Source: Pseudomonadota bacterium (GTDB lineage Bacteria; Pseudomonadota; Alphaproteobacteria; Reyranellales; Reyranellaceae). From it: a stretch of 23,354 bases of DNA. The notes under the pieces were generated by a model. It searched no databases, was not told where the DNA came from, and was given only the letters and a program-made list of their open reading frames with translations. Each line of letters begins with the position of its first letter. Positions within the stretch are counted from its first letter, which is position 1. Shown one piece after another: positions 7,131 through 13,913 of the stretch. The DNA lies in NCBI GenBank assembly GCA_023436825.1, contig JAEZHS010000416.1, positions 1 through 23,354 on the forward strand. The letters are read 5' to 3'. The position numbers were made by a program, and so were the translations under genes.

Positions 7131-7175
7131 ACCATACGGTGGGCAATAGCCCACAGTCAATGGGCTATATCCCAT
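7131..7175 (-). promoter_or_regulatory. Leftward promoter with two palindromic operators
   Basis: On the minus strand, TTGACT (7160-7155) and TATGGT (7136-7131) form -35 and -10 boxes separated by 18 nt. The spacer is almost filled by the palindrome GTGGGCAATAGCCCAC (7139-7154). A second palindrome, ATGGGCTATATCCCAT (7160-7175), lies upstream and touches the -35. The centres are exactly 21 bp apart, two helical turns. The CI-like repressor is the expected ligand. Confidence 0.75.
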
Positions 7176-7194
7176 TTTGCCCATCAAGCACCGC

Positions 7195-7210
7195 GTGGGA
7201 AACGTCCCAC
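7195..7210. promoter_or_regulatory. Third palindromic operator, abutting repressor start
   Basis: GTGGGAAACGTCCCAC is a 16-bp palindrome of the same family (RTGGG-N6-CCCAY) and ends one base before the ATG of the repressor gene. It may serve for autorepression. With no clear Shine-Dalgarno sequence between it and the ATG, the repressor message may be leaderless, as lambda cI is from its maintenance promoter. Confidence 0.65.
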
Positions 7211-7873
7211 ATGGATTCTCGGGAGCGTCTCCTCAAGGAAATCGATCGGCGGATGAAGCCGCTCGGCCTGACCGATATAACGCTGGCAAAAAAGGCGGGC
7301 CTTGGTCGTGATGCCGTTCGCGATATTCGCCGGCGCCCAAACATGAGCCCGGGCTACGATACCGTGCGCGCAATTGCCGGGGCTTTGGGATGCACCCTCG
7401 GCGATCTGACTGGCGAGCACCGCCGCACACCCATCAAGGATGGTGAAAACATCACGGTATTTGAAGTGCCGACGTTCGCCCAGTCAGGGCCGGGCGGCGA
7501 CGGCGACCTCGAGATCTCGCGCGACCATGCGAGCGGAGAGTATACGTTCCCGGCCGCTGGCTTTCGTCAGCGCTACGGTGCGGCGCCGGATGGCGTGTTC
7601 ATCGACGAGGTGCGAGGCGACAGCAATGCACCGACTCTCATGCCGGGCGAGCCAGTGATGATCGATACGCGCGATCGCCGCCCCTCTCCTCCAGGATTTT
7701 TCCTGTGCTGGGACGGCATCGGCATGGTCATGAAGCGGATCGAGTTCGTGCCCAACAGCGACCCGCCGAAGATCCTCCTGAAAAGCGACAATCCACGCTA
7801 CGAGACCTACGAGCGTTTGCTTGAAGAGGTCATGATCTACGGCCGCCTCATCGGGCGGTGGCAGCGCTTCTAG
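7211..7873 (+). CDS. CI/LexA-type phage repressor with S24 peptidase-like domain
   Basis: The 220-residue protein has an N-terminal XRE HTH (about 18-66, LAKKAGLGRDAVRDIRRRP then a recognition-type helix). A linker follows, then a LexA-like S24 domain from about residue 110. The catalytic pair is present: Ser138 in RGDSNAPTLMPGE and Lys175 in MVMKRIEF, 37 residues apart as in LexA. A self-cleavage Ala-Gly at the expected 34-38 residues before Ser138 is not seen. It is divergent from the Cro-like gene and convergent with the lipoprotein gene. It probably maintains lysogeny by binding the five palindromes around it. Confidence 0.88.
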   Translation: MDSRERLLKEIDRRMKPLGLTDITLAKKAGLGRDAVRDIRRRPNMSPGYDTVRAIAGALGCTLGDLTGEHRRTPIKDGENITVFEVPTFAQSGPGGDGDLEISRDHASGEYTFPAAGFRQRYGAAPDGVFIDEVRGDSNAPTLMPGEPVMIDTRDRRPSPPGFFLCWDGIGMVMKRIEFVPNSDPPKILLKSDNPRYETYERLLEEVMIYGRLIGRWQRF

Positions 7874-7877
7874 CGCT

Positions 7878-8129
7878 CTACTCGCGGCAGGCGAACAAGT
7901 AGTACTTCTGGATGCAGTACTGATCGCCGCAGCGCTGGCTGAGCGGCGTCGCGCGCTTCTTGTACATGGCGCACGATTCGTTGGCCGTCGCCAACAACTG
8001 ATCGGGCGACGCGCCATTCCCTTGCAGGATCACCTTATCTTGCGAGATGTCCGCAACGACGGGCTGACCAGCGCAGGAGCCAACAGCCAGCGCGGACACG
8101 ACCAGAACCAAGCTCGTTGTAATTCTCAT
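7878..8129 (-). CDS. Small lipoprotein inside the immunity region
   Basis: The start is ATG 8129, with a strong Shine-Dalgarno sequence (GGAGGGA); longer ORFs from 8183 are rejected. The signal peptide runs MRITTSLVLVVSALAVGSC with a lipobox AVGSC, so Cys19 becomes the lipidated residue. The mature part of about 65 residues has four further cysteines (ESCAM, QRCGD, QYCIQ, FACRE) and ends at the membrane face. A possible own promoter (TTGACG at 8183-8178, CAGATT at 8160-8155, 17-nt spacer) lies upstream. Expressed from a lysogen, it could be a superinfection-exclusion or other conversion factor. The gene lies between the repressor and the right promoter, the usual moron position. Confidence 0.72.
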   Translation of the reverse strand: MRITTSLVLVVSALAVGSCAGQPVVADISQDKVILQGNGASPDQLLATANESCAMYKKRATPLSQRCGDQYCIQKYYLFACRE

Positions 8130-8195
8130 GAGTTTTTCCCTCCCCCTGCTGGCAAATCTGGCCTCAGCGTTATCCACCGTCAACAGTTTTGCTTA

Positions 8196-8240
8196 GTGGG
8201 CTATTGCCCATTGACAGTGGGATATTGCCCACGATAGGTT
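8196..8240 (+). promoter_or_regulatory. Rightward promoter with two palindromic operators
   Basis: TTGACA (8211-8216) is a perfect -35, and TAGGTT (8235-8240) is a -10 candidate after 18 nt. The palindrome GTGGGATATTGCCCAC (8217-8232) fills the spacer, and GTGGGCTATTGCCCAT (8196-8211) lies upstream. Their centres are 21 bp apart, the same geometry as the leftward promoter. It should drive the rightward operon starting at 8380 and be repressed in the lysogen. Confidence 0.75.
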
Positions 8241-8336
8241 TGCCCATCGTCGCCACCCGGCGCCGATCAGCCGAACGCCAGGGCACCAGCTCAAGTAACG
8301 AGGGGCCAAGGCCCTGCGGCTGCAGACACGCCACCG

Positions 8337-8363
8337 CCCGCGCATCGCCCCACGATGCGCGGG
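8337..8363 (+). promoter_or_regulatory. Strong leader hairpin before first gene of rightward operon
   Basis: CCCGCGCATCG (8337-8347) and CGATGCGCGGG (8353-8363) pair perfectly over 11 bp with a 5-nt loop, CCCCA. It lies in the roughly 135-nt leader between the right promoter and ATG 8380, ending 16 nt before the start codon. No T-run follows, so it is not an ordinary intrinsic terminator. It could act in attenuation, RNA processing or control of the first gene's translation. Confidence 0.5.
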
Positions 8364-8379
8364 CACCAGCGGGGAAACG

Positions 8380-8580
8380 ATGGCCAAGCCACTCAGCGAC
8401 AACCCCCGCCTCCCCTTGCGTTTCGAGGGTGAGGTACGGCCGACCACGATCGGCCTCTTCCTGAACGACAACCCTGACGACGTCGATCCGATCGCTCTGC
8501 ACGCCGCGCTGGCGCGCGGCGAGGCCTATCGCGGCGGCGGCGGTGCTGCGCCGGAATGGTCGGTGGAGCTCGCCCGATGA
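8380..8580 (+). CDS. Small protein of unknown function, first in rightward operon (66 aa)
   Basis: ATG 8380 has a weak Shine-Dalgarno sequence (GGGGA). The stop overlaps the next ATG as ATGA. The protein is soluble, with a DNPDDVDPIALHAALARGEA stretch that looks like an acidic helix and a Gly-rich tail. No family is recognised. As the first gene behind the right promoter it would be expressed earliest. Confidence 0.6.
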   Translation: MAKPLSDNPRLPLRFEGEVRPTTIGLFLNDNPDDVDPIALHAALARGEAYRGGGGAAPEWSVELAR

Positions 8581-8795
8581 TGACCGACCAGAAGCTCGTC
8601 GCGCGTATCAAGCGCAACAGCAAGTACTGGGGCCAGACGCCAGCCAATCAGTGGTTCGACGTCAGAATCTCCGATGGCAGTGACCATTACTGCGTGCGTG
8701 GCAACGGCAATGCCTATCGCATCGCTGACGTCGCCTTCGGCGTCCGTCGGGTCGACGGCACAGTCGTCGACATCAGCCCGGTGCGCGCCCGATGA
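8577..8795 (+). CDS. Small phage protein of unknown function (72 aa)
   Basis: ATG 8577 overlaps the previous stop as ATGA. A second ATG follows immediately and either may be used. The protein has a predicted all-beta look: WFDVRISDGSDHYCVRGNGN and AFGVRRVDGTVVDISPVRAR. No signal peptide or metal motif is seen. It belongs to the block of small unknown genes. Confidence 0.6.
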   Translation: MMTDQKLVARIKRNSKYWGQTPANQWFDVRISDGSDHYCVRGNGNAYRIADVAFGVRRVDGTVVDISPVRAR

Positions 8796-9118
8796 CCGAC
8801 GCTCTCTTCAGCTTCGACGACATCGTCGGCCTCGACGTCGAGCACCCGCGCGTGCGGCGCTTCAACGAACAGGTCGCCGGTATCGCGATCCAGCGGCCGC
8901 AGCTCCCGTCGGGCCTCGCCGTCTACGCCATACTGCCGCCGCCGGAGGCGGTAACGCAGCTGCGCACGCGAATGGCTGCGGTCATCGCCGAGGTGTTCGC
9001 CACCAACGGCAACGTCACCCACGACGACCTCACCCGCGCGGGCTTCACCGGCAAGGAGATCGCCACCCACTTCACCGCCGCCCGTCGGGCGGCACGCGTC
9101 GAGCGCATGGTGGTGTGA
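8792..9118 (+). CDS. Unknown phage protein, possible HTH (108 aa)
   Basis: The start overlaps the upstream stop as ATGA. After an acidic N-terminus (FSFDDIVGLDVE), the C-terminal third (about 66-100) reads NVTHDDLTRAGFTGKEIATHF, a possible short HTH or winged-helix segment followed by an Arg-rich helix. No close family is recognised. It might bind DNA, but this is a weak inference. Confidence 0.6.
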   Translation: MTDALFSFDDIVGLDVEHPRVRRFNEQVAGIAIQRPQLPSGLAVYAILPPPEAVTQLRTRMAAVIAEVFATNGNVTHDDLTRAGFTGKEIATHFTAARRAARVERMVV

Positions 9119-9119
9119 C

Positions 9120-9386
9120 ATGGCAGCGCCTGCAGCCCGCGACCTCGAGCGCATGGTCGCCGCCGACCATCCCGACCGCCTGCTCACCCTGCCGGCGACG
9201 ACGCGGCGGAACATCTTCCTTTACGTCGACCGCACGCACGAGAGGCCGCTGTGCGTCGTCAAGATCGTCGACGGCAAGGCCGAGGTCATTGCCCAGTTCG
9301 CCAACCCCGGCGACTGCGCTTTCCTCTTCTCGCCGGACGCCAGCACCTTGCCGGCGCCGATCGTCCGTCAACTGGCAGGCCAGTGA
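9120..9386 (+). CDS. Unknown phage protein (88 aa)
   Basis: ATG 9120 lies one base after the upstream stop. The middle is beta-rich (RNIFLYVDRTHERPLCVVKI) and ends in an amphipathic stretch. No signal, metal site or catalytic motif is visible. Its TGA overlaps the next start by one base. Confidence 0.6.
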   Translation: MAAPAARDLERMVAADHPDRLLTLPATTRRNIFLYVDRTHERPLCVVKIVDGKAEVIAQFANPGDCAFLFSPDASTLPAPIVRQLAGQ

Positions 9387-9730
9387 TGCCCGAGCCCTTC
9401 CAGATCCCCGACACTGTCGCGACCACGGATCCGCGACCACCGGCGCGCTCGGCTGATGGCCATCGTCTCGCCCGGCTGAAGCCCGCCAACCACCAGCAGC
9501 TCGAGGAGACCGTCGAGCTTTTGGGTCGCGTGTCGAAGGGCATGGTGAAGGTCCGCACCATCCCTCAGCCGCAGCGCGACGGGACGATCCCCAAGCCGGG
9601 CATCTGGGCCGTCTACCCCTTCCGCTTGGTCGACGCGGTCACGCGCCGCCAGCTGCTGCGCGCCGACCTCGCCGACCTGCCCTGGCAGGGTGCCGGGCCC
9701 GATCCCGACCAGGAGCAGGAGCGCACATGA
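9386..9730 (+). CDS. Unknown phage protein (114 aa)
   Basis: ATG 9386 overlaps the previous TGA by one base (TGATG). The protein has a disordered Pro-rich N-terminus, a helical mid-part (NHQQLEETVELLGRVSKGM), then a beta-rich WAVYPFRLVDAV and an acidic Gln-rich tail. The family is not recognised. Confidence 0.6.
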   Translation: MPEPFQIPDTVATTDPRPPARSADGHRLARLKPANHQQLEETVELLGRVSKGMVKVRTIPQPQRDGTIPKPGIWAVYPFRLVDAVTRRQLLRADLADLPWQGAGPDPDQEQERT

Positions 9731-9957
9731 CGACGAACATCCGTCCCCTGCCTCTCGGGCAGGGCGCCGAGCGTGCCTGGCGCATCGCCCAGCTCGTGCG
9801 CGAGGGCGCCATGGACCGCAACGCTGCTCAGTTCTCGTTGTCGCTTCTCTATCAGCAAACCGATAACGCTCGCCTACGGCACCTGTGTGCCCGCATCGCC
9901 GAAGGCCTCCCGGCGCCACCATCAGCCGAGCCGATCGTCGAGAGCTTCGCGCATTAG
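9727..9957 (+). CDS. Small helical protein of unknown function (76 aa)
   Basis: The start overlaps the upstream stop as ATGA. The protein looks like an all-alpha bundle (ERAWRIAQLVREG, RLRHLCARIAEGL) with a Pro-rich tail. It is followed by 37 nt with a strong Shine-Dalgarno sequence for the GapR-like gene. Confidence 0.6.
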   Translation: MTTNIRPLPLGQGAERAWRIAQLVREGAMDRNAAQFSLSLLYQQTDNARLRHLCARIAEGLPAPPSAEPIVESFAH

Positions 9958-9994
9958 CCGCGCCTTCTCAGTTCATCAAGGGGAGACAGTCATC

Positions 9995-10666
9995 GTGGCC
10001 ACCATTGGCAGGAATACCGTCGCCGGCGCTGAGTTGCAGGGCTACATCGACCGTGTCGAGAGCATCAACTCGCAGATCGCCGGGCTGAACGACGACAAGG
10101 CCGCCGTCATGTCGGAGGCCAAGGCGCGCGGCTTCTCGAAGAAGCGCATCGCCGAAGTCATCAAGATTCGAAAGCAGAAGCCGCAGGACAGACAGGAGGC
10201 CGAGGCGGAGCTCGACATGTACCTGCACGCCATCGGCATGGCGAGCGAGCCGCCCCTCTTGCGCTACATCGCCCACGCCGGCGTCGATACCGCGGTGCGC
10301 GAACAGGTGATCGAGGCGATGAAGGATTTCGTGCCGCCACATGGCCTGGGCGACATCACTGTCAACATGGGCGGCAAGCCCTTCCGGCTGTATCGCAACA
10401 AGCAGAACGAGGTCGAGATCGCCGAGGTGCTGGACAAGCCCCTGCCCGGCCTCAAGACGCCGCGCCAGCCCAAGCCCAAGGCCGACGTCCCCAACTGCAG
10501 CGAGGACCAGGCCGAAGAGATGGGCCGCCAGTTCGCCCGCGACAACCGGCCGATCATCGAGAACCCGTTCCCCTACGGAGATCCGCGCCGCCCACGCTTC
10601 GACAAGGGCTGGCGTCGCGAATCGGGCAACGACGGCATGGGCCCCCAGGAAGACGACGAGGATTAG
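9995..10666 (+). CDS. GapR-like (DUF2312) N-domain fused to an RMF/CrpP-like C-terminal motif
   Basis: The start is GTG 9995 with Shine-Dalgarno AAGGGGAG; the longer upstream frame is a shadow. Residues 9-82 match GapR: GAELQGYIDRVESIN, DKAAVMSEAKARGFSKKRI, and an end of AELDMYLHAIGM. GapR binds overtwisted DNA in alphaproteobacteria and is normally a protein of about 80-90 residues. Residues 83-165 are an unassigned middle part with a beta-rich VNMGGKPFRLYRNKQNEVEI. Residues 170-216 (RQFARDNRPIIENPFPYG, then RRPRFDKGWRRE) match the pattern of Rmf/CrpP-like peptides. At 223 residues this is a multi-domain fusion. It abuts an AAA+ ATPase gene, three bases later. Confidence 0.75.
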   Translation: MATIGRNTVAGAELQGYIDRVESINSQIAGLNDDKAAVMSEAKARGFSKKRIAEVIKIRKQKPQDRQEAEAELDMYLHAIGMASEPPLLRYIAHAGVDTAVREQVIEAMKDFVPPHGLGDITVNMGGKPFRLYRNKQNEVEIAEVLDKPLPGLKTPRQPKPKADVPNCSEDQAEEMGRQFARDNRPIIENPFPYGDPRRPRFDKGWRRESGNDGMGPQEDDED

Positions 10667-10669
10667 CCC

Positions 10670-11635
10670 GTGGTCGACGATGACGACGACAGCGACCGGA
10701 TGCGGCCCAACAGCTTTGGCGTGCTGCTGTCTCCCAGCGAGGCCGAGGAGCCTATCCTTGCCAAGGGCGTGCGCGGTGCTCTGACCGAGTGGCTGACCGA
10801 GATCTGGTCCGCCGACGAGCTGCGCGAAGCCGGACTGAAGCCGCGCCATCGCGCCCTGTTCACCGGCAAGCCCGGTACCGGCAAGACCACCCTCGGCCAT
10901 CATCTCGCGGCCCGCCTCGGCCTCAACATGCTGGTCGTTCAGCCCGAGCTGGTGCAGAGCAAGTGGGTCAACCAGACGGGCGAGCAGATCGGGCAGCTGT
11001 TCCGAATGGCCGCCAAGGCCGATCCTCCCCTGCTGCTCTTCCTCGACGAGTTCGACGCGCTGGCAAGCGCTCGCTCGAATGCCGAGCAGTCCGCCGATCG
11101 CGAGCACAACAAGAACGTCAACGTGCTTCTGCAACGGATCGAGCAGCACAAGGGGTTCATCATCGCCGCGACGAACTTCGGTCAACGCCTCGACCCCGCC
11201 ATCTGGCGTCGCTTCGACGTCCACATCGAGATCGAGCTGCCCGGCCGCTTCGAGCGCGAGCGCATCCTGAAACGGTACCTCGAGCCCTGGGGCCTGCCGA
11301 AGTCGGCGCTGCGGCTCCTGGCCGAGGCGTTCGAGACGGCAAGCCCAGCGCTCATGCGGCAGTTCGCCGAGGCGATCAAGCGCAACCTGGTGATCGGGCC
11401 CAAGGTCGGCTGGAACATGCAGCGCGAAGCCGTGGTCGAGCGCGTGCTCGCCGGCATCCAGCCTCACCCCGACCTCGGCAAGCCGCGTCTGTGGAGCCTC
11501 GGCCCCAAGGACCCAGCTGTCCGCGACCTCGTGTGGCCGCTGCCGCGCAGAGAGGAGATCGCGGCAGAACCGCCATCCGCCGATGAACGCGACGGCGGCA
11601 ACGTCGTGGCACTGTCGAAGCGAGCCGCACCGTGA
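10670..11635 (+). CDS. AAA+ ATPase of the FtsH/spastin-like type
   Basis: The 321-residue protein starts at GTG 10670, 3 nt after the previous stop. It has Walker A GKPGTGKT (66-73), Walker B LLLFLDEFD (121-129), sensor 1 AATN with Asn169, and arginine-finger candidates Arg180/Arg181 in WRRFDVHIEI. An acidic N-terminal tip and a helical C-terminus lacking any protease or nuclease domain complete it. It resembles classical-clade AAA unfoldases or remodellers that work as hexamers. The neighbouring GapR-like fusion is the obvious candidate partner. The ATPase role is secure; its substrate is not known. Confidence 0.88.
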   Translation: MVDDDDDSDRMRPNSFGVLLSPSEAEEPILAKGVRGALTEWLTEIWSADELREAGLKPRHRALFTGKPGTGKTTLGHHLAARLGLNMLVVQPELVQSKWVNQTGEQIGQLFRMAAKADPPLLLFLDEFDALASARSNAEQSADREHNKNVNVLLQRIEQHKGFIIAATNFGQRLDPAIWRRFDVHIEIELPGRFERERILKRYLEPWGLPKSALRLLAEAFETASPALMRQFAEAIKRNLVIGPKVGWNMQREAVVERVLAGIQPHPDLGKPRLWSLGPKDPAVRDLVWPLPRREEIAAEPPSADERDGGNVVALSKRAAP

Positions 11636-11919
11636 ACGATCCTGTTCCCATCTACACAGCTGAGCTGCTCGCCCGGTTTGGTGAGGCCATCGCCGCATAT
11701 CGCCGAGCCCATGGCGGTGGCGTCGACCCGCGTCGCCTCGCCACGGCGATGTTCAATTCCGGCGTCGCCCTGGTCGACCGCGACCGCAAGGCCGCCCTCG
11801 TCGACGAACGCGTCTATGCCAGCGCGCTCGAGCGCTGCCACGCCGCAGAGCGACGCGCACCGGTTCATCGCCTGCCGGCGCCGGCCGTGTGGGCTTCATT
11901 GGCGAAGGAGGGAACATGA
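11632..11919 (+). CDS. Unknown phage protein (95 aa)
   Basis: The start is GTG 11632 in a GTGA overlap with the stop of the AAA+ gene. The protein is helical and Ala/Arg-rich (ELLARFGEAIAAYRRAH, VYASALERCHAAERRA), with no recognisable motif. Coupling to the ATPase suggests it is produced in step with it. Confidence 0.6.
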   Translation: MNDPVPIYTAELLARFGEAIAAYRRAHGGGVDPRRLATAMFNSGVALVDRDRKAALVDERVYASALERCHAAERRAPVHRLPAPAVWASLAKEGT

Positions 11920-12158
11920 GGATCACGATCGAGAACACCGACCAGATGGTCACCGTCGAAACGCGCGATGGCGGCAAGGTCCCCGCCCGCGTCTGGCGCG
12001 GGGTGACCGAGGGCGGCGTCGAGTGCCAGGTGCTGGTGACCCGCATCGCCGTGCACCGGGACGCCGACAATTCAGCCTTCGAGCGCGAGCTGCAGGAGCA
12101 CCCGCCGTCGAAGATGGAAGGCCCGCGCGCCTTCGACCTCCGGCTGTTCATCGACTGA
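11916..12158 (+). CDS. Unknown small beta-rich phage protein (80 aa)
   Basis: ATG 11916 overlaps the previous stop as ATGA. The first half alternates strands and turns (RITIENTDQMVTVETRDGGK, PARVWRGVTEGG), like a small beta barrel or OB-type fold. No catalytic residues stand out. The short C-terminus ends in FDLRLFID. Confidence 0.55.
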   Translation: MRITIENTDQMVTVETRDGGKVPARVWRGVTEGGVECQVLVTRIAVHRDADNSAFERELQEHPPSKMEGPRAFDLRLFID

Positions 12159-12167
12159 GGCTGCATC

Positions 12168-12566
12168 ATGCCGATCGAGCACGCACGTCACATGACGCTG
12201 GGACAATTGATCGACGCACTGAAGGCGATGCCGGCTAACGAACAGGTGCGCTTCGATTTCGTGCACATGGCGCCAACCACGCTGCACAGCTATCGCGGCT
12301 ACTACGAGGACCTCGCGATTGGTTACGCCAACCTCTCGGACCACGATGTCAAGGAAATGACAGTCGCCGAGCTCCTCGCCCTGCTCGAGAAGGCGATCGG
12401 GCAGACGTTTAAGGGGTACAAGGGCGGCGACTATGTCGCCCGACGCACCACCGCTCTTTGGGTCGCCAACCTCGGCGAAACCGGCAGCACCGCAATCGTC
12501 GGCGTCCACCGCCTAAGCTGGACCGTGATGATCGAGACCGGCAACGCCGACTTGGCGGAGGCGTGA
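12168..12566 (+). CDS. Unknown phage protein (132 aa)
   Basis: A GAGG Shine-Dalgarno sequence lies before ATG 12168. The protein combines a helical N-terminus (MTLGQLIDALKAMPANEQ) with a Tyr-rich centre (YRGYYEDLAIGYANLS) and a beta-rich end. I recall similar hypothetical proteins in phages but cannot name a family. No enzyme motif is seen. Confidence 0.6.
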   Translation: MPIEHARHMTLGQLIDALKAMPANEQVRFDFVHMAPTTLHSYRGYYEDLAIGYANLSDHDVKEMTVAELLALLEKAIGQTFKGYKGGDYVARRTTALWVANLGETGSTAIVGVHRLSWTVMIETGNADLAEA

Positions 12567-12569
12567 CCC

Positions 12570-13580
12570 ATGGGCGCCACGACCTCCATCGAATGGACCG
12601 ACGCCACCTGGAACCCGATCGGCGGCTGCTCGATCGCGTCGCCGGGCTGCAAGCCCTGCTATGCCATGGGGCTGGCTGGCACGCGGTTGGCCAAGCATCC
12701 GCTCTATTCCGGCACGACGTCGAAAGAGAGCGGCCGGCCGGTGTTCAACGGCACGATGACGGCCGCGCCGGACGGCGACGACGTCTGGTCATGGCCAGTC
12801 CGCTGGCGCGGATCGAAGACACCGAAGCTCGGCGCCGACAAGCCCTCGCTGATCTTCGTCGGCGATATGTCCGACCTGTTTCATGCCAATCGTCCGACGG
12901 CGGACATCGACCGGACCGTTGCCGGCATCCTCTACTCGCGCCACATCGGCCAGCTGCTGACCAAGCGACCGGACAGGATGGAGCCGTACCTCTACGAGCT
13001 GTTCACCAGCCAGCGCTGGACCGAGTTCGAACACCCCATCCTGCGTGAGCCGAACTTCGCCTTCGATGCGAAGTTCATCAATGCGGTTCGGCCCGGACTG
13101 TGGCTCGGCATCTCGGCCGAGCGGCAGAAGGAATTCGATGCACGCTGGCCGTACCTGCGACGCCTGGCGGCGCTCGGCTTCACGGTGTTCGTCTCCTACG
13201 AGCCGGCCGTGGGCCCGCTCGTCCTGCCGGCCGACTTCCTCGCCCTGGGCAAGCGCGCCCAGGTGATCGCCGGCGGCGTCAGCGGTAAGTGGCCGTGGGC
13301 GCCGCATCCGGACTGGTTCCGGGCCGTGCGCGACCAATGCGTCGCCGACGGCGTGGCCTTCTTCTTCAAGCAGTGGGGCGAGTGGGAGCCGCGCGGAGAA
13401 TGGTCCGGCCATCAGGGCGCCGGCCGGTTCGAGACGATGCGGGCCGTCATGCCGGATGGCAGCGAATGCCCGGCCGACGTCGTGCCCCAGGACGTCGGCG
13501 CGCATCGCATGGCCATGGTCGGCAAGAAGCGCGCCGGCGCCATGCTCGACGGCCGCGAGTGGCGGGAGTTCCCGACGTGA
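12570..13580 (+). CDS. DUF5131 (phage Gp37/Gp68) family protein
   Basis: The 336-residue protein begins with the family signature SIEWTDATWNPIGGC, then SPGCKPCYA, giving three cysteines (C-x6-C-x2-C, about residues 20, 27 and 30). The mid-part (GDMSDLFHANRP, LLTKRP) and late VIAGGVSGKW and FFFKQWGEWEPRG are also diagnostic. The three-Cys cluster recalls radical-SAM-like metal sites, and the family is often found in phages; its function is not established. Relatives usually have GGESG where this has GGVSG (about 229-233), which could matter for activity. A GGAGG Shine-Dalgarno sequence lies 8 nt before ATG 12570. Confidence 0.85.
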   Translation: MGATTSIEWTDATWNPIGGCSIASPGCKPCYAMGLAGTRLAKHPLYSGTTSKESGRPVFNGTMTAAPDGDDVWSWPVRWRGSKTPKLGADKPSLIFVGDMSDLFHANRPTADIDRTVAGILYSRHIGQLLTKRPDRMEPYLYELFTSQRWTEFEHPILREPNFAFDAKFINAVRPGLWLGISAERQKEFDARWPYLRRLAALGFTVFVSYEPAVGPLVLPADFLALGKRAQVIAGGVSGKWPWAPHPDWFRAVRDQCVADGVAFFFKQWGEWEPRGEWSGHQGAGRFETMRAVMPDGSECPADVVPQDVGAHRMAMVGKKRAGAMLDGREWREFPT

Positions 13581-13588
13581 CCGCGGAT

Positions 13589-13879
13589 CTATGCTTCGAC
13601 CTTGGCGATGGCCGCCAGTTTGGTTCGCAGATCCTCGACGGTGACCGTCTTGGAGACTTCATCGGCGCCCGGTTGCCGCGTGGCGACGTCCGCCCACATC
13701 ATGGCCCGCTCGCCTTCGTCGAAGGCCTGCGAGGCAAGGCAGGCCACCGCCTTCTCCAGCCATTCGCCCTCGCGCCGGCACGGCGGCCGGTCGGCCTTCT
13801 GCATCTCGAAGAGGTAGCGCTCGATCCGGGAAGACAGGTTGCGGTGCGCCGTCGCGACGGCCTTGCGGGTCATTTCCAT
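13589..13879 (-). CDS. Oppositely oriented small helical protein (96 aa)
   Basis: This minus-strand ORF lies between two plus-strand genes. I choose ATG 13879 because a longer start at 13915 would run into the ASCH gene's start region. The product is helical and charged (NLSSRIERYLFEMQK, EWLEKAVACLASQAFDEGERA, KTVTVEDLRTKLAAIAKV), the sort of sequence expected of a small phage regulator. A plus-strand alternative frame reads as an Arg-rich shadow. The gene faces the ASCH gene divergently across about 34 bp, so they could share a regulatory region. Confidence 0.5.
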   Translation of the reverse strand: MEMTRKAVATAHRNLSSRIERYLFEMQKADRPPCRREGEWLEKAVACLASQAFDEGERAMMWADVATRQPGADEVSKTVTVEDLRTKLAAIAKVEA

Positions 13880-13913
13880 GCTGTCGGCTACCACGCAGCG
13901 GAGGCATAGGACC

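Noticed and set aside
7131..8240. Repeated palindromes considered as a CRISPR-like or REP array
   Set aside because: They are five separate 16-bp operators tied to promoters, with no regular repeat-spacer pattern.
9968..11698. 576-residue minus-strand ORF
   Set aside because: Antisense shadow of the GapR-like fusion and AAA+ genes, which have clear motifs on the plus strand.
13577..13909. Plus-strand GTG ORF after the DUF5131 gene
   Set aside because: The GTGA overlap is tempting, but the product is an Arg/Leu/Gly-rich shadow and the minus-strand frame is more protein-like.
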